This document shows, piece by piece, positions 45,062-56,670 of a stretch of 64,000 bases of DNA. A program made the translations under genes and the position numbers. Each line of letters begins with the position of its first letter. The stretch's first letter is position 1. Source of the stretch: Blepharisma stoltei. Taxonomy: Eukaryota; Ciliophora; Heterotrichea; Heterotrichida; Blepharismidae. The notes beneath the pieces are model-generated. The model made no database searches and was not told where the DNA came from. It saw only the letters and a program-made list of their open reading frames with translations. The DNA lies in the NCBI GenBank assembly GCA_914767885.1, contig CAJZBQ010000010.1, forward strand, positions 62,001 to 126,000, read 5' to 3'.

Positions 45062-48000
45062 TTAGTAGTAAGAATATTTAAAAATACTTACTCCCCCCCC
45101 TCCGTGAGTGAACAAAAAAATTTTGTTCACTCACGGAGGGGGGTTAAATTTTTTTTCGAAAATTAAAAAATCCTAATTCGCAAAAATTGGAAAGCAAATA
45201 TTAATTTAATTTATAAAATTTATGTTTTAAAAAGCAATTCGTTAAAAAATTAAACAGAATTAGCTCTAGATTTCATTATACTAATTATCATTTATATATT
45301 CAATTTTTTTTCCATAAAAAATTTTTCTATTAAAAAATTTTTGTTCACTCACGGAGGGGTTTTTTTGGCAAAAATAGGGATTTTTTCTAATGGTTTTGTT
45401 CACTCACGGAGGGGGGGGGAGTTAAAGAAATTGATATCAATCGAGTTAATTCAAATTTAATAATTTCTTAATGCTTTGGAATTCATATAAAGATTTACAG
45501 ATTAGTGCTAATATTATTAAGAAGCTCTCAGCATACAACGAGGCTGCGATAGCTTCTACCTTGCTTCATCCTCAATTATCTTGGCGATTCCGATCCGGAG
45601 GGAAGAACCAGATCCGATGGATAACCCATTAACTTAGTGGACTGCTCTCAGCCGTGCTTAATAATAGCCAGGACTAAAGCGATCTGAATCACTGTGTCGC
45701 ACTTCTGACTTTGGTTGCAAACCTATGGAAATTGAAGACCCCAACGATGCGCATGGCATCACGCAAAGGAAAGTGCATGAATGCGCTAATTATATGTAAG
45801 GTTTATGCAGGACTACCCTTTTCTCTAAACATAATTAGAAATTCTTAACTAGATTGCTGTTCATTTCTAAGCAAAATCTTGCCAGATATAATTAAATATG
45901 TGTTCGAAGCTGCCGAGCCTGGAGGGCAGGACGGGCTGAGACATCATACTTAATTAATTCAGATAAAGAAACCTGAACAGAAACAGGCTCCGATCCACTT
46001 CCTAAAGTGATTTTTCCAATAGTCCCTTGTGATGCATCTTTATTGAAGGCTGATGCTCCTAATCCACCACTTTCACTTGTTACAAAGTTCGTAATGCTCT
46101 CTAAAGCTTTTCTTGCATTATATGTCAAATCATCAAGAGTTTCTTTGCTTTTCCTATATATCGCTTACAATAATTTTTCTTCTTTCATGCTATCTGATAA
46201 ATCAATGACCCTTAGCTTTGAAATTTCTTTTTTAAGCTTTGCCTGAGATGAATAAATTGTTTCCAATTTTGATTTTAATGGGTTTTGCGGAATCTGAGGA
46301 AGTTTTGGCAGCTCTCTTATCTGGGCTCTCAATATGCTGGAGTTCAGTTGTCTATGTTGTAGCTGATAATGATCAATAACAGATCTGAAAGTTTCTATTT
46401 CATCTTGGCCAGCAGATGCGCCGTGTCTAGTAATACTTCCTCCTCTCCACATATTAATCAATCCTCCAGTATCTGTTGGTACAAGTGATTGGTTTGACCT
46501 GAATTTATTTATTTCGTCATCTTCTTCTTTCAAAGATTTAATTTCATCTTCGAGCTGCTTATTTTTTTCCTGCAGTTTTTCCATTTCTACATTCACAGCT
46601 TCCAAAGACTCTTCAAAATACTTCTCTCTGTCTTGCAGACGCTTCTTTTCAATTTCTAATTGTGCAAGCCTCTGAGATTTCGCATTAGCATCTGCTAATC
46701 TTACTTCTAAATTCCCTTTGGCGATTTTCATTTCATTGAATTCTTTTTCAGTTTTCAGTAGTTTTATGGAGGAAACTTTTAAGCTGTTTTTGGTTTCTTC
46801 AAGCTCTTTGCAAGTTCCCTCAAAATTTGCAAGTCTATCTTTGATTTGGCCTGTAATTGTCGACCAAGAGCCTTTGTCTTCATTAATTTCTGCTTTTCTG
46901 TATCCGTTAAGTAAGACAATGCTTCTGCTGTCTTTATCACTTTCTATAAAGAACTCATTCCAATTGTAAGAGGAATAGTCAATAATTTCTGTATCCATTA
47001 GTACTTGCCTGACCGCATTATATCGCGCTATAAGAATTTCGCCAACATTTCTCATTTGTTGAGAGTCTTCATCTCCTGAGAGTTCCAGCAGTTTGCAAGT
47101 GATATTATTGAATTTGTTTATAAGATCTTTATAGTCGATTGCAGCAGCAATTGAGTCGTCCAGCCCATACATCTGAATTAAATTATGAATTGCAACTGTA
47201 ATAAGGAAAGTTCCTCTTGCCAAAGATACTCTTGATGGGTTTAAAGATATATTTTGAGCCCTAAAATGATGGATTGCTTCTAAAGACAAAATGTATGGCT
47301 CTAGTGAAATTGATGGAGATAAGCCTCCTTCTTTTATTAATTTTAAATAGTAGTCAATTGATTGGCTGATTGATAAAACTTGCCCCCATTCAATATGTTT
47401 CATTAATTCTTGATACTCATTCAGCGGGATTTTTCTTAAATGCTCTTCAATTAAAGCTAAATCTATCACAATCCCTACAGTTTGGAAGGACAATTCTGAT
47501 ATCCAGCGAATTAAAGGTCTTTCATTAGGCACATCTAATGTTTCATTAATGAGCTCAGAAACAAGTAAAATTCCTTTTGATTTCACACACATCAGCACTG
47601 AGAATTTTTCGAAAGTTGCCAAGTCCATTGACTCTAAAATACTGTCAGGAATTGCTTCAAGAACAAAAGTAATTTTTCTGCCTAAAATGATATTTTGGAT
47701 TTCACTGATTTTTCCGTTTATGTGGTTTCCCATCATTTCTCTGATTTTATTGATTAAAATCGTGTTTCTTTCCATAAGGGTTTGCATTTTCTTCATTTTC
47801 TCTTCTTCACCAGTGTCAGCTAATTGATCTTCTAAGCTTTGAATATCATTTTGCAGCTCACAAACTTTAACTCTGAATTGGTTAGCTGTTTTTTCATAGT
47901 CTAATCTTTGGGCTTCCAACTTCTGAAGTTCTATTTTCAAGTCCTGGATTTCAATTTCTTTATTATAAATTTCATTCGTTAGATTCTTTTCAATTTCTGC

Positions 48001-50066
48001 TTGTTCTTCAGTTATTTGTTCATCCATTTCATGAAGTTCTTGCAATTCTTGAATTTGCTCTTCTAAGTTCTGAATTTTTTCGCTTAATTTTAAATTGGTA
48101 TCTGTCAAATTTTCAACCATATCATTTAATCCTGAAGATTCTTCAAGTGCATCATTTACTCCCCCCTTTGAATCGGAAAAAAAATCTGTTCCGATTTAAA
48201 GAGAGCTAATTTTCTTTTAAAAAAAATTTAAAAAAATAAAAAAAATAATTGTTAATTTAATTTAATTTTATGAATAATTAAATTAAAATATTAATCAATT
48301 CTGTTTTAGAGTGTTTATGTAAAAATCTACTTGCCCTCCTTCCATTAAATTAAGTCAAACAGTTTTAGAAGAGTTTAAATACATTTTCCAATGCTAAAGT
48401 ACAAAAAATGGAAATTTTACCTAATTTAAAGGAGGGTGAGTTAGTGCATCTATGTCTGCTTGCTTGGACTCTAACTGTGATTTAAGATCAACTATTTGTT
48501 TTTGGGTTTCTTCTGCATTCGGCAGTGATCCTAGTTCATTTTCCAGTAGATTTATACGCTCTTCATACTCTGCTTTGGAGTTCTGATAATCTGAATATAG
48601 TTTTTTCAAAGCCAATTTTAATTGGGAGACTTCAACTTCACTGCTTTCGCCTCCTTGGCTCGACTGAATCTCTTCCATTTCGAGATTTCTTACTCCCCCC
48701 CATCCTTGATCGAACGACTCGCCATCGTTCGATCAAGGATGGGGGTAAAAAAAATTTTTTATATATAAAATGAAAAAGATATATATAGAGATTTTTTTTA
48801 TTTACTTTAAATAAGAGGGTTAAGAGTATTTAATAATTATTTTTACAGCAAAAAATTGAATTAATTTCATAAAAATACCAATTTTTAATATTTTGATTTA
48901 TTAGTTACCCTTTTAAACTGTATAAATTTTATTTTAAATTAAATATTTTTTTAAAATTTTAAAGAATCTCTATTTTATTAGATTATTGAGCTTTTAAGCC
49001 TAGGTTGATGTCTAAATCACTTCGGATGGTTGATTTCGCAGCTTTCTGTCGTCTCAAAGCTCTGAAAACAACTTCATTAGGCACATCTTCCAAAGCGTTT
49101 GATAACTAATTTTTTTATATATATAAAAATTTGCATGATATGAAAATCGTTCGATCAAGGATGGGGGTTTAATTTCCCCAATTTTTAGGAATTTTTACAG
49201 TCAATCGTTCGATCAAGGATGGGGGGGGGAGTTAGCTCAATTTCTTCTTTTAGAGCTTCGTTTTCTTCTTTTAGCTCTTCAATTTCTTTTTGCAAAACTT
49301 TTTCATTTTCCTCTGCTAGCTCTTTCTCTAATGTTAAGTTTTCAATGATTTCATGGAGAGAAACTTCTTCTTTTGCTCCTTTTTTGCCTTTGGTTTTGCT
49401 TTCAAGCTCTTTAACTTTTTTGGTAAGTTCATCTATGATTTTGTCTTTTTCTTTTGATTCTGCTGATGCTTTCTTTAATGATTCTACTTGTTTTTTGTAC
49501 TCAGAAATATCAGCCTTCAATTTTTTGACTTCTTCAGTACTAACAGGTATGTCTGGATTTTTCTTGTCTTCTGTATCTTCTTTCTTTTTGAGCTCTTCTT
49601 TAGCTTTCTTTTCAGCAATTTGCTTTTTTTCTTGGATTTTTGCTTTGGCTTCTTCTCTTATTTGTTTTAATGCTGACTCTTCGACTTCTTCAGTTTTTTC
49701 TTCTACATCTTCAGGATCGTCAGGATTGTCAGCTTTCTTTTTGGTTGTTCGAATTCCACTGCCGATAAAAGCAGTCACGGCTCTTTTGTTCTTTTTTTCT
49801 TCTTCTTCAATGGGTTTTACTTGATTTATTCGCACAAAAATACCATGATTGAGGTTTGCTTCAAAATATTTAACTCCATTAAGAGTTCCATTATTTTTGC
49901 CCAGAGGGTTATCAAGATTTATGCCGTACCAGTTCCCGGTTGTTCCTTTTAATTGGCCGTAATATCGCAATTCCCCAGTTAGCTCACTGTTTTGTGTTGT
50001 CACAACAACACGAGTACCTAACTTAATAGGAGGACTCGATCTATCCTCAAGCCTTTTAGGCTCCAT
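45062..50066 (-). CDS. DCTN1: Dynactin subunit 1 (p150) homologue
   Basis: Five inserts are removed (542, 285, 508 and 334 bp plus a 15-nt intron), leaving 1106 residues. The N-terminal CAP-Gly domain (residues about 15-80) is clear: GELRYYGQLKGTTGNWYGIN, then GKNNGTLNGVKYFE (usual GKNDG) and HGIFVR. A Lys/Glu-rich linker, a first coiled coil, a dynactin p150 central region and a second coiled coil follow. p150 links the dynein motor to microtubules and the dynactin filament. CLIP-170-like proteins are an alternative, but the size and central domain fit p150. The last about 30 residues, across the 508- and 334-bp inserts, are the least certain part. Confidence 0.88.
45088..45421. mobile_element. 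MITE (CTCCGTGAGTGAAC family)
   Basis: 334 bp between TTA at 45088 and 45422. A hairpin left end (45091-45140) and a right end CTCACGGAGGGGGGGGGAGT. One of the best-preserved copies; the same interior as 21158 and 51346. It interrupts the very 3' end of the dynactin gene if the extended C-terminus is right. Confidence 0.9.
45446..45961. mobile_element. Retroposon-like unit, 8-bp duplication
   Basis: TTAATTCA occurs at 45446 and 45954. The right end carries the shared module CTTGCCAGATATAATTAAAT, GTGTTCGAAGC and GGGCTGAGAC. Removing 508 bp keeps the dynactin frame (SLSELTRLISISL). No clear tail is visible at the left end, so the left edge is less certain. Confidence 0.65.
46154..46168 (-). other. 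15-nt intron
   Basis: Minus-strand GTAAGCGATATATAG; removal joins EEKLL to KSKETLDDLTYNARKA in dynactin. A at position 10. Confidence 0.9.
48156..48440. mobile_element. MITE, CCTTTAAATTGGAAC family, in dynactin
   Basis: 285 bp between TTA repeats. Left TTACTCCCCCCTTTGAATCG, right TAATTTAAAGGAGGGTGAG. Excision gives DIDALNDALEESSGL. Confidence 0.9.
48690..49231. mobile_element. MITE with CATCCTTGATCGAACGA ends, in dynactin
   Basis: 542 bp between TTA repeats. The left end is a hairpin of CCCATCCTTGATCGAACGA and its complement (48693-48747); the right end repeats CGTTCGATCAAGGATGGGGG twice (49147 and 49205). Excision gives EEIELRNLEMEEIQ. The interior holds an unrelated coding-like fragment at 48988-49107. 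Confidence 0.9.
48988..49107 (-). pseudogene. Captured coding fragment inside an IES
   Basis: A minus-strand frame reads LSNALEDVPNEVVFRALRRQ then KAAKSTIRSDLDINLGLKAQ and a TAA. It is less AT-rich than the rest of the element and has typical coding composition. It has no start and no role in the host gene, so it looks like the 3' end of another gene carried by the element. Family not recognised. Confidence 0.5.
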
Positions 50067-50531
50067 ATTAGAAATTTGTTACAAAATAGTGCAGATATTG
50101 ATAATTATTATAGACAAGCTTTTAAAAGCAAATACAACTATCCCTTGCACTCAGAATTTCGTTAATTTGCAAATTTTAATGTAAATGCTCTTCAATTTAA
50201 TTAAATTCCAATTTTTAAATAAAATGCATAAAAGCAGATGCTTGCTCAATAGTAAATTTAAAATTTACAATTTTCAATTAAAACTTTTTTACGCAATGCA
50301 TGGCTGTAATTCCGTGTTTTCTCCTTTCCATTTTGATTATCTTTTACAGCACTTATTAAACTCCAATTTAACATATTTTATTAAGCCAGAGAATATTAAA
50401 TTTTCTTCAAAATTATTATTTATTTCCTATCCTTTAAATTCGCTTTTTAAATTCAAAATCCTTTAAAATATATTAACTTTTATTTTCAAATACCGTCAAA
50501 AAGTAAAATGAAACAATCTCCTCCCTGATAA
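50067..50531. other. Divergent intergenic region
   Basis: About 465 bp of AT-rich DNA between the dynactin and kinase starts. An open frame at 50185-50466 has non-coding composition. No IES ends seen. Confidence 0.4.
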
Positions 50532-52660
50532 ATGGGAGGAAAATTAAGCCTATTCGATGTATGTAAAGGTATCACAAAAACTTGCAAGCCAAGATCTACA
50601 GAGCCTAATTCTCCAGCCCTCATGCTATGTGCATCAGGGCCATCAGCTGACCAGATACTAAACCCGAGTGGTTATAGATATTTTGATGACGAAGAAGAAG
50701 ATTTTTATGACAGTCTTCTAGCTAAAGAAGAAAAAATCCACAATGAAGTCATAGCCCCAAAACATGTACAAACAAGCGAAATTTTGGGGCAGGGCAGCTT
50801 TGGAAGAGTTTTGTTTGGAGCAAACATGGATACTGGACAACTCATGGCAATAAAACAAATTCCTATCATAGGTTTCTCATATGAGACTGCTCATGAGCAC
50901 TTTAAAGAAATTCACGAAGAAGTGGAAATTTTATGTCTAATTAGATTAATTGGCTTTAGATTAATAAATTGTCTTTTAATTATTAAAGTACTGGCTCCCA
51001 AAACATTAATAACATTTAGGTATAAGTGGGCTTAGACATAAAAATATTGTCGGATATCTTGGTATAAATAGGGACGAACAATTTTTGAATATTTATCTAG
51101 AATATGTAGCTGGTGGATCTATAGCTTCACTGCTGAATAAGTATGGGAAATTTAACGAAACTCTTATTAGAGTGTATACCAAACAAATTTTGGAAGGGCT
51201 TGAATACTTGCATTATCATAAGATTATACATAGGGATATTAAAGGTGCAAATGTATTAGTAACAAATGATGGAGTCTGTAAATTATCTGATTTCGGTGCT
51301 TCTAAGCGAATTATTGGGTTAATTGACCAAACACAATTTAAATCCTTACTCCCCCCTCCATGAGTGAAAAAAAAGTTTGTTCACTCACGGAGGGGGATTA
51401 AATTTTTTTTTAAAAAAAATTTATGCCAAAGTTTATAGAAAAATTTTTGTTTGAAATTAAAAAAATCCTAATTTGCAAAAATTGGAAAGCAAATATTATT
51501 TTAATTTGTAAAATTTATGTTTTAAAATGAAATTTGTTTAAAATTAAACAGAATTAGCTCGAGATTTCATTATAATAATTATCATTTATATATCATTTTT
51601 TTTTTTTTCATAAAACTTTTTTTCTATTAAAAAAAATTTTTGTTCACTCACGAAGGGGTTTTTTTTGGCAAAAAAAAGGATTTTTCCAATGTTTTTTGTT
51701 CACTCACGGAGGGGGGAGTTAAGAGGAACTGTTAACTGAATGGCACCAGAAGTTATGAAAGAAGAAGGCCACGGAAGATATGCCGACATCTGAAGCCTCG
51801 GCTGCTTAGTTGTTGAAATGGCGACTGGAAAACCACCTTGGTATTATAAAACAAACCCAATAGCTGTATTAATGCATGTCTGCACCACAAATACTCTTCC
51901 AGAGTTGCCGCCTGAATTATCAGATGCAGCCAAAGATTTTGTGTATTCTTGCTTCAGAAGAAATCCATGTGAAAGGCTAAATGTCCACAAACTACTAAAT
52001 CATCCTTTTGTGCAGGGAATTATAATTATTCCTCATTTTATCAGCTATCATCAAGCTGAAGAAGTCGTTTTTGGGTCTGGAAGCACGAAATTTACCTCTG
52101 AAGAAAAAGGAGTTTTTCTTTCAGGAAGTCTCGCAAACAGTACGTTTAGAGAAGAAAGCAAAGAAGAGGAAACACCGAAAAGGTTGTCAGACGAAATCAA
52201 TGATACCAGCCTTGATCCTTCACATAATGTCAAAGCGCCTTTTGGGAATATCATCACTATTAAGAAGTTTACTGCAGCTCCTGAAGGTCAGGACGAAGAA
52301 ATAATACTTACTCCTTCCTTAGCAAATCAAAAGGAATTAAAATATACAAAAAATAATTATATAAAGTTTCCAATAAAAGCAAAACATAATCAGATGGGAG
52401 TTAGAAGACCTAGCACTTTGAGTGAGGAAAATGAAGAGGGCTCAGAAGAGGAGGAAGATGAAGAAGAAGAAGAGGAAGAGGAAGAAGAAGAAGAAGAGGA
52501 AGAGGAAGAAATAGGAAACCAAAACAAAATTGAAAGCCAGAAAAGTGAAGATAAAACTCATGTATCTACTAGCTCAAATATCATTCCAAACCACATGAGC
52601 AAATGCAACGAAAACTTAGAGATAAAAATGTCTTTTCCAGCAAAAGAAGTGGATGTATAA
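50532..52660 (+). CDS. MAPKKK-like (STE11/NPK1-type) protein kinase
   Basis: 554 residues after removing inserts of 91 and 373 bp. The kinase domain (about residues 85-345) has ILGQGSFGRVLFG, MAIKQI, IIHRDIKGANVLV, LSDFGAS, and GTVNWMAPEVM followed by GRYADIWSLGCLVVEMATGK. HRDIKGAN with GTxxWMAPEV is typical of the ANP/NPK1 MAPKKK group. Several Trp are UGA (NWM, IWS). The tail is strongly acidic, with a run of over 20 Glu/Asp-rich residues at 52440-52510. An upstream kinase in a MAPK cascade is inferred. Confidence 0.9.
50932..51022. other. Short TA-bounded IES (91 bp)
   Basis: Lies in the kinase N-lobe; removal gives EEVEILSGLRHKNIVGYLGI, a textbook alphaC-beta4 segment, so the cut is secure. 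Confidence 0.92.
51346..51718. mobile_element. MITE (CTCCGTGAGTGAAC family) in kinase activation loop
   Basis: 373 bp between TTA repeats: hairpin end at left (TTACTCCCCCCTCCATGAGT), right end CTCACGGAGGGGGGAGTTAA. Excision gives FKSLRGTVNWMAPEV, restoring the activation segment. Confidence 0.95.
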
Positions 52661-52847
52661 TAATATCTAAATTCTCAATTACTATTAGTAAGCTCATAAA
52701 TGCTTTCATTTTTAGTTTAAAAAAATTCTGAAGGATATAAATGTTAAATAGCTCAGAAAGAGAAACCAACGAGTCATTATTAACTCATTGGATATATTGA
52801 TAAAGAATTGCTCGATTAAAATATTTAGAAAAAAAAGTCTTATTATG

Positions 52848-53013
52848 TATTGCATGAATTTTGGATTATGCATGGCATGTGGAGAAATTCCCCACACACT
52901 AGAAAAATTCCCATATGTGAAAGACATGCATAAAGGCAGGCTTCACATATGGGAATTTTTTTAGCACGAGGGGAATTTCTCCACTCGTCATGCATAATCC
53001 AAAATTCATGCAA
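52848..53013. mobile_element. 166-bp near-perfect palindrome MITE
   Basis: TATTGCATGAATTTTGGATT pairs with its complement ending at 53015. Pairing continues through GTGGAGAAATTCCCC and AATTCCCATATGTGAA to a loop of about 20 nt (52927-52946). TA at both edges. In intergenic DNA downstream of the kinase gene. Confidence 0.88.
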
Positions 53014-53089
53014 TAGACTATATTTAAAATAGAGGTATTTTTTCAATTAATTAAATATGATATTTTCATTAGTTGGAAACTAAAATCTC

Positions 53090-53257
53090 ACGAAAGTAAG
53101 ATTAAGATTAATAGGCTTAAAGTCTTGCAGATTTGATGTTTCCATACGCTAGCGAGCCTTGTTTTAGGCTATAAAGCGACTTTTGGGTCCAAATTGGTGC
53201 TTGTCGTGAAGGACATATTTCATCGCCACCACCATATTAACTATTTACGAAAGTAAG
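53090..53257. mobile_element. Short retroposon-like unit, 11-bp duplication
   Basis: ACGAAAGTAAG occurs at 53090 and 53247, 157 bp apart. Next to the left copy is ATTAAGATTAATAGG, which on the minus strand is a CTTAAT-type tail. The shortest member; probably 5'-truncated. Confidence 0.75.
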
Positions 53258-53345
53258 GAAATCAAGGAGTGGCTCACTTTTTCAAACAGACAACAGTTGA
53301 TCTATAAAAAAGCAAGAGCTTGAAAATAGCCTAAAAACTCTCTCA

Positions 53346-55712
53346 ATGGAAAAGCAAGATTTGCTCTTCCGCAAAGAATCAGTAGAAAAAATGAGATCAA
53401 AAGCTCTAAGAATTACTCAAAAAGATGCCTCAATTGAAGAATTGAGAATGCTTCTAGAAATAAGTCACGAGCAAAGCAAGGATTACTCAAATGCACTTAC
53501 ATTTGAACGAAAATCCAAACAAGAAATGGAAGAATACTTGCAATCAGTAAAAAACCGATATGATGAGCTTGAAAAATTCAATAAATCTTTGTCCACAAGG
53601 ATTAGCAATAAAGATAAACACATTAGCTATTGTGTATCTGATCTATATAAGCTTAAATCAAAAATCGAAAAAATTGGAAATTCCGCTATTAGCACAAACA
53701 TTCAAATGGAGATTGAAGGAATCATTGAAAAATTGTCCACAGATGATTATTTTAATTTTGAAGAAAAAAAAACTTTAAAAACGCCTACAAAATCTGCAGG
53801 GAAAAGCTTTATACATTCTACATTATATTTGCGGGGCCTAATAAACTAAAGTACTCCAAAATAAAAAAAGGGCTAATTAGTAATGGTAACATGATATAGT
53901 ATAATTTTGGAGATTCAAATATTTCCAACATGTCTATGTCCAGTAATACCGAATCCAACGCAAAATTGACTGAAGAAATTTCTTCTCTCAGAAGATTTAC
54001 GAACTTAAAGTTTGGAACATTCTACGTCCGTTATAGTTCGTAGCCTAACAGGGCACACTTCAAATGACGTTGCCGACCTCGATAGCTCATAAATGAGTAA
54101 TTCCTCGTTACTTCCTTGATATTGCTCCTCCCCTGCCTCAAGGCGAAAGTAGATTAAGTAGAGGCCTTTTATCTTTTCCTAGGTCTGGTAAGAGGGCAGC
54201 TCCAAGTTGCGTACCAGTCATTGCTAACATAGAACTCCCATGTTATACCAAGTCTCATAATATAAAATACAAAACGAATGGTATCTATGTGCAGATCGGT
54301 ACCTAGCAATGTCACCGTTTTTTAATTATCCTCCTCTTAGAAGACAGCTACAAGAAACTCAAGAGCTTTATCACATTGTATCCGAGCAGTTGCGAGAAAG
54401 AAATGACAAAGGAATCCGCTATGATGAAGAAATTTCTGTTCTTCGTAACAAATTGCAAGAAGCCCGGCGAGAATATGACACCTTAACCTCTCAGCTCGTA
54501 AAACAGTCAACTGATAGAGATTTTCAGCATAAAAATTTATTAATCGAAATAGAAGAACTAAAAAAAAAGAGAAACGAGCAAGAAATTGAGGTGAAAAAGC
54601 TAGAAACAAACTATAAAACCAACATTTCTGAGCTTGAAACTTCTTTATCAACTTCTAGAGAAAGGTTTTTACAACTATTAGAGGACAAGTCAAAGCTTGA
54701 ATCTGATTCTTTACAAATGAGAGCAGAAAAAAAAGAATTAATAAACCAGCTTCAAATAAAAGAAATGAAAATTAATGAGTTGTCAGCTTCTATCCAAGGG
54801 TTAAGCCAAGAGCTGGGATTGCTGAAAAAACACTTAAACTTAGATGACGTTGATATAGGACAGCTCCGAAATCTAAGCCAAAAAACACAAAATTTAGAAG
54901 AGCAGCTTGAGCAAGCAAAACAAGCTTTAAGTGCATCGAAATCTAGGGAAGAACTGATGATGCAAGAAATTGATGATTTGAGTGAAAAACTTGAAATTTA
55001 TGAATCATGTCCAACTATTAATAGTGAGTCAGTGCTAAAACAACTATCGCAACAAATTTCAAGTATTATTCTATCAAAAGATAAAGCATTTGCGATAGAC
55101 CCGAAAATAAAATCTTTATTAAAGCAGGTTTTCGGTGAAAATTGTGTAAGACTTATGGATAACTATGAAGAAATCGTCAAATCAGTCCATCAAGACAAAA
55201 ATCAGCTAAAAGACAGGCTTTTATATGAGATTGAACTGAGGGCGCAATGCTTAATTGAAACACAAAAGTCTTTTGATATGATACTTGAATATAAAGGAAG
55301 AGATAAAGATATTGAAAATAAAAGAAAACAAATCACTGAAGAGCTAAAGCATATTGAAAAACAAATATCTATTGAAGAAAGTGCTCAAAATATGTATAAA
55401 GTAGACAGCCCAACTCAGAATAAACAAAGAAATGATTTTAAATTAAAGGATGAGGTTGAAAATCTGAAAGGAGAAAATGAGAAACTAAAATCTGATATAA
55501 ATAGTTATGAAAAAGAGCAATCACAGCTAAACGAAGAATTAAACAAGAGCACAATCTTAATAGAACAACTCAAAAAGAAAATTTCCAAAGCTATGGTCAA
55601 TGTAAACAAAGATGATTTGGTTGGATTTTTACAGTGTGAAGCAGCTGCGTTAGAAGAAACATTGACTGGCAATCAGAATTATTTTGGAAATGAAAGCTTT
55701 GCAGAACTTTAA
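53346..55712 (+). CDS. Long coiled-coil protein
   Basis: 641 residues from ATG at 53346 after removing a 92-bp IES and a 349-bp retroposon-like unit. The junctions read GKSFNFGDSNISNMS and EEISSLRRQLQETQELYH. Nearly all of the protein is heptad-like (ENLKGENEKLKSDINSYEKE and similar). Coding signal continues upstream of this ATG (IKKQELENSLKTLSM, and in another frame KSHESKEIKEWLTFSNRQQL), so the true start is probably near 53060 and needs a 1-bp frame change in the A6 run near 53308. Likely a centrosomal, basal-body or cytoskeletal protein, by type only. Confidence 0.8.
53810..53901. other. Short TA-bounded IES (92 bp)
   Basis: Contains the TAA at 53847. Both edges are TATA-like (TTTATAC and GTATAAT). 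Removal at TA restores frame to the block ending SSLRR. Confidence 0.75.
53990..54344. mobile_element. Retroposon-like unit in coiled-coil gene
   Basis: AGAAGA at 53990 and 54339, within a longer imperfect repeat (TCTTCTCTCAGAAGA versus TCCTCCTCTTAGAAGA). The GC-rich interior starts TTTACGAACTTAAAG. Removing 349 bp joins SSLRR to QLQETQEL in frame. The perfect part of the left repeat has no TA. Confidence 0.78.
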
Positions 55713-55859
55713 TGTAAATTGTGCTTAATTATCATAAGAGTATTAATTATAATTCACTTTATTGCTAATTGCAAAATAATTTCTTTTACTATATTTTACG
55801 AAACCCCAATCAAAAAATATACACAATTTCAAATTAAAATTACTCTTAATGAAAATAGT

Positions 55860-56190
55860 TTACTCCACCCCTTTAGATTGGAACAAAATATCCATATTTT
55901 ATTTACTTTAACCCCCTTTAAATTGGAAAAAAAATTTAACTGAAAAATTTTTATAAAATAGGTTTTAACCTAATTTAATGAGAAAAATGCAAGTAGAATA
56001 TTATTTAAATAGTTTCAAACTGAATCGTTTATTTTTTTGTCATAAATAATTTAAATTCAAATATAGTGTGTTCAATTTATATAATTTTAATTCTTAAATA
56101 TTTTAGAAAAATGTTAATATAATTCTTTATCGAAAAAACTAACCCCTTTAAATTTGAATAGGATTTGGTTCTAATTTAAAGTGGAGGGAG
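55860..56190. mobile_element. MITE, CCTTTAAATTGGAAC family, intergenic
   Basis: TTACTCCACCCCTTTAGATT at left, TAATTTAAAGTGGAGGGAG then TTA at right (331 bp). An internal second copy of the end sequence (CCCCCTTTAAATTGG, 55911) gives the same doubled-end layout as other families. Confidence 0.85.
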
Positions 56191-56241
56191 TTAATTAAAG
56201 AAATTTAGATTTAACTAATTATTATGAAAATAAAATAAAAA

Positions 56242-56670
56242 ATGCAATCAGTCATCGGTGACTTCTTTATAAACCGAGAAAGTGAAGTCTCCTTTGCAGA
56301 AGTAGAGCGTAACCAAGTAGTCTGCTTATTTTTCACAGCAAATTGGTGCCCTCCTTGTCGAACATTTACACCTATATTGGTTGAATTTTATAATGATGTG
56401 AATTATCCTGATAAGAGATTAGAAATTATTCAAATAAGCTCTGATAAAGACGAGCAGTCATTTTCTGAATATTTTAGCAGATTGCCATGGCTAGCAATTC
56501 CTTTTGGTGATAGCAGGATAAAATCATTAAAAATGAAATTCAAGGTCCAAGGGATACCACTTTTAATGTTATTAAATAAAGACGGAACAATGGCTTATGG
56601 ATTAGGAAGAGCTGACGTACAAACAGAAGGCCCTGCATGTTTTGATAAATGGTATAACTTAGTGAACTAA
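56242..56670 (+). CDS. Thioredoxin-like (nucleoredoxin/tryparedoxin-type) protein
   Basis: 142 residues, uninterrupted. VVCLFFTANWCPPCRTFTPI holds the WCPPC redox centre typical of nucleoredoxin and tryparedoxin rather than WCGPC thioredoxin. IIQISSDKDEQSF (the SSDxxE motif) and QGIPLLMLLNKDG (cis-Pro) complete the fold. It probably reduces disulfides in the cytosol, with the partner unknown. Confidence 0.92.
   Translation: MQSVIGDFFINRESEVSFAEVERNQVVCLFFTANWCPPCRTFTPILVEFYNDVNYPDKRLEIIQISSDKDEQSFSEYFSRLPWLAIPFGDSRIKSLKMKFKVQGIPLLMLLNKDGTMAYGLGRADVQTEGPACFDKWYNLVN

Noticed and set aside
45900..45912. tRNA gene suggested by GTTCGAAGC
   Set aside because: No acceptor, anticodon or D-arm pairing can be drawn; at best a relic B-box.
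50185..50466. 93-residue open frame in the dynactin-kinase spacer
   Set aside because: AT-rich, Phe/Leu/Lys-dominated translation without motifs; looks like chance.
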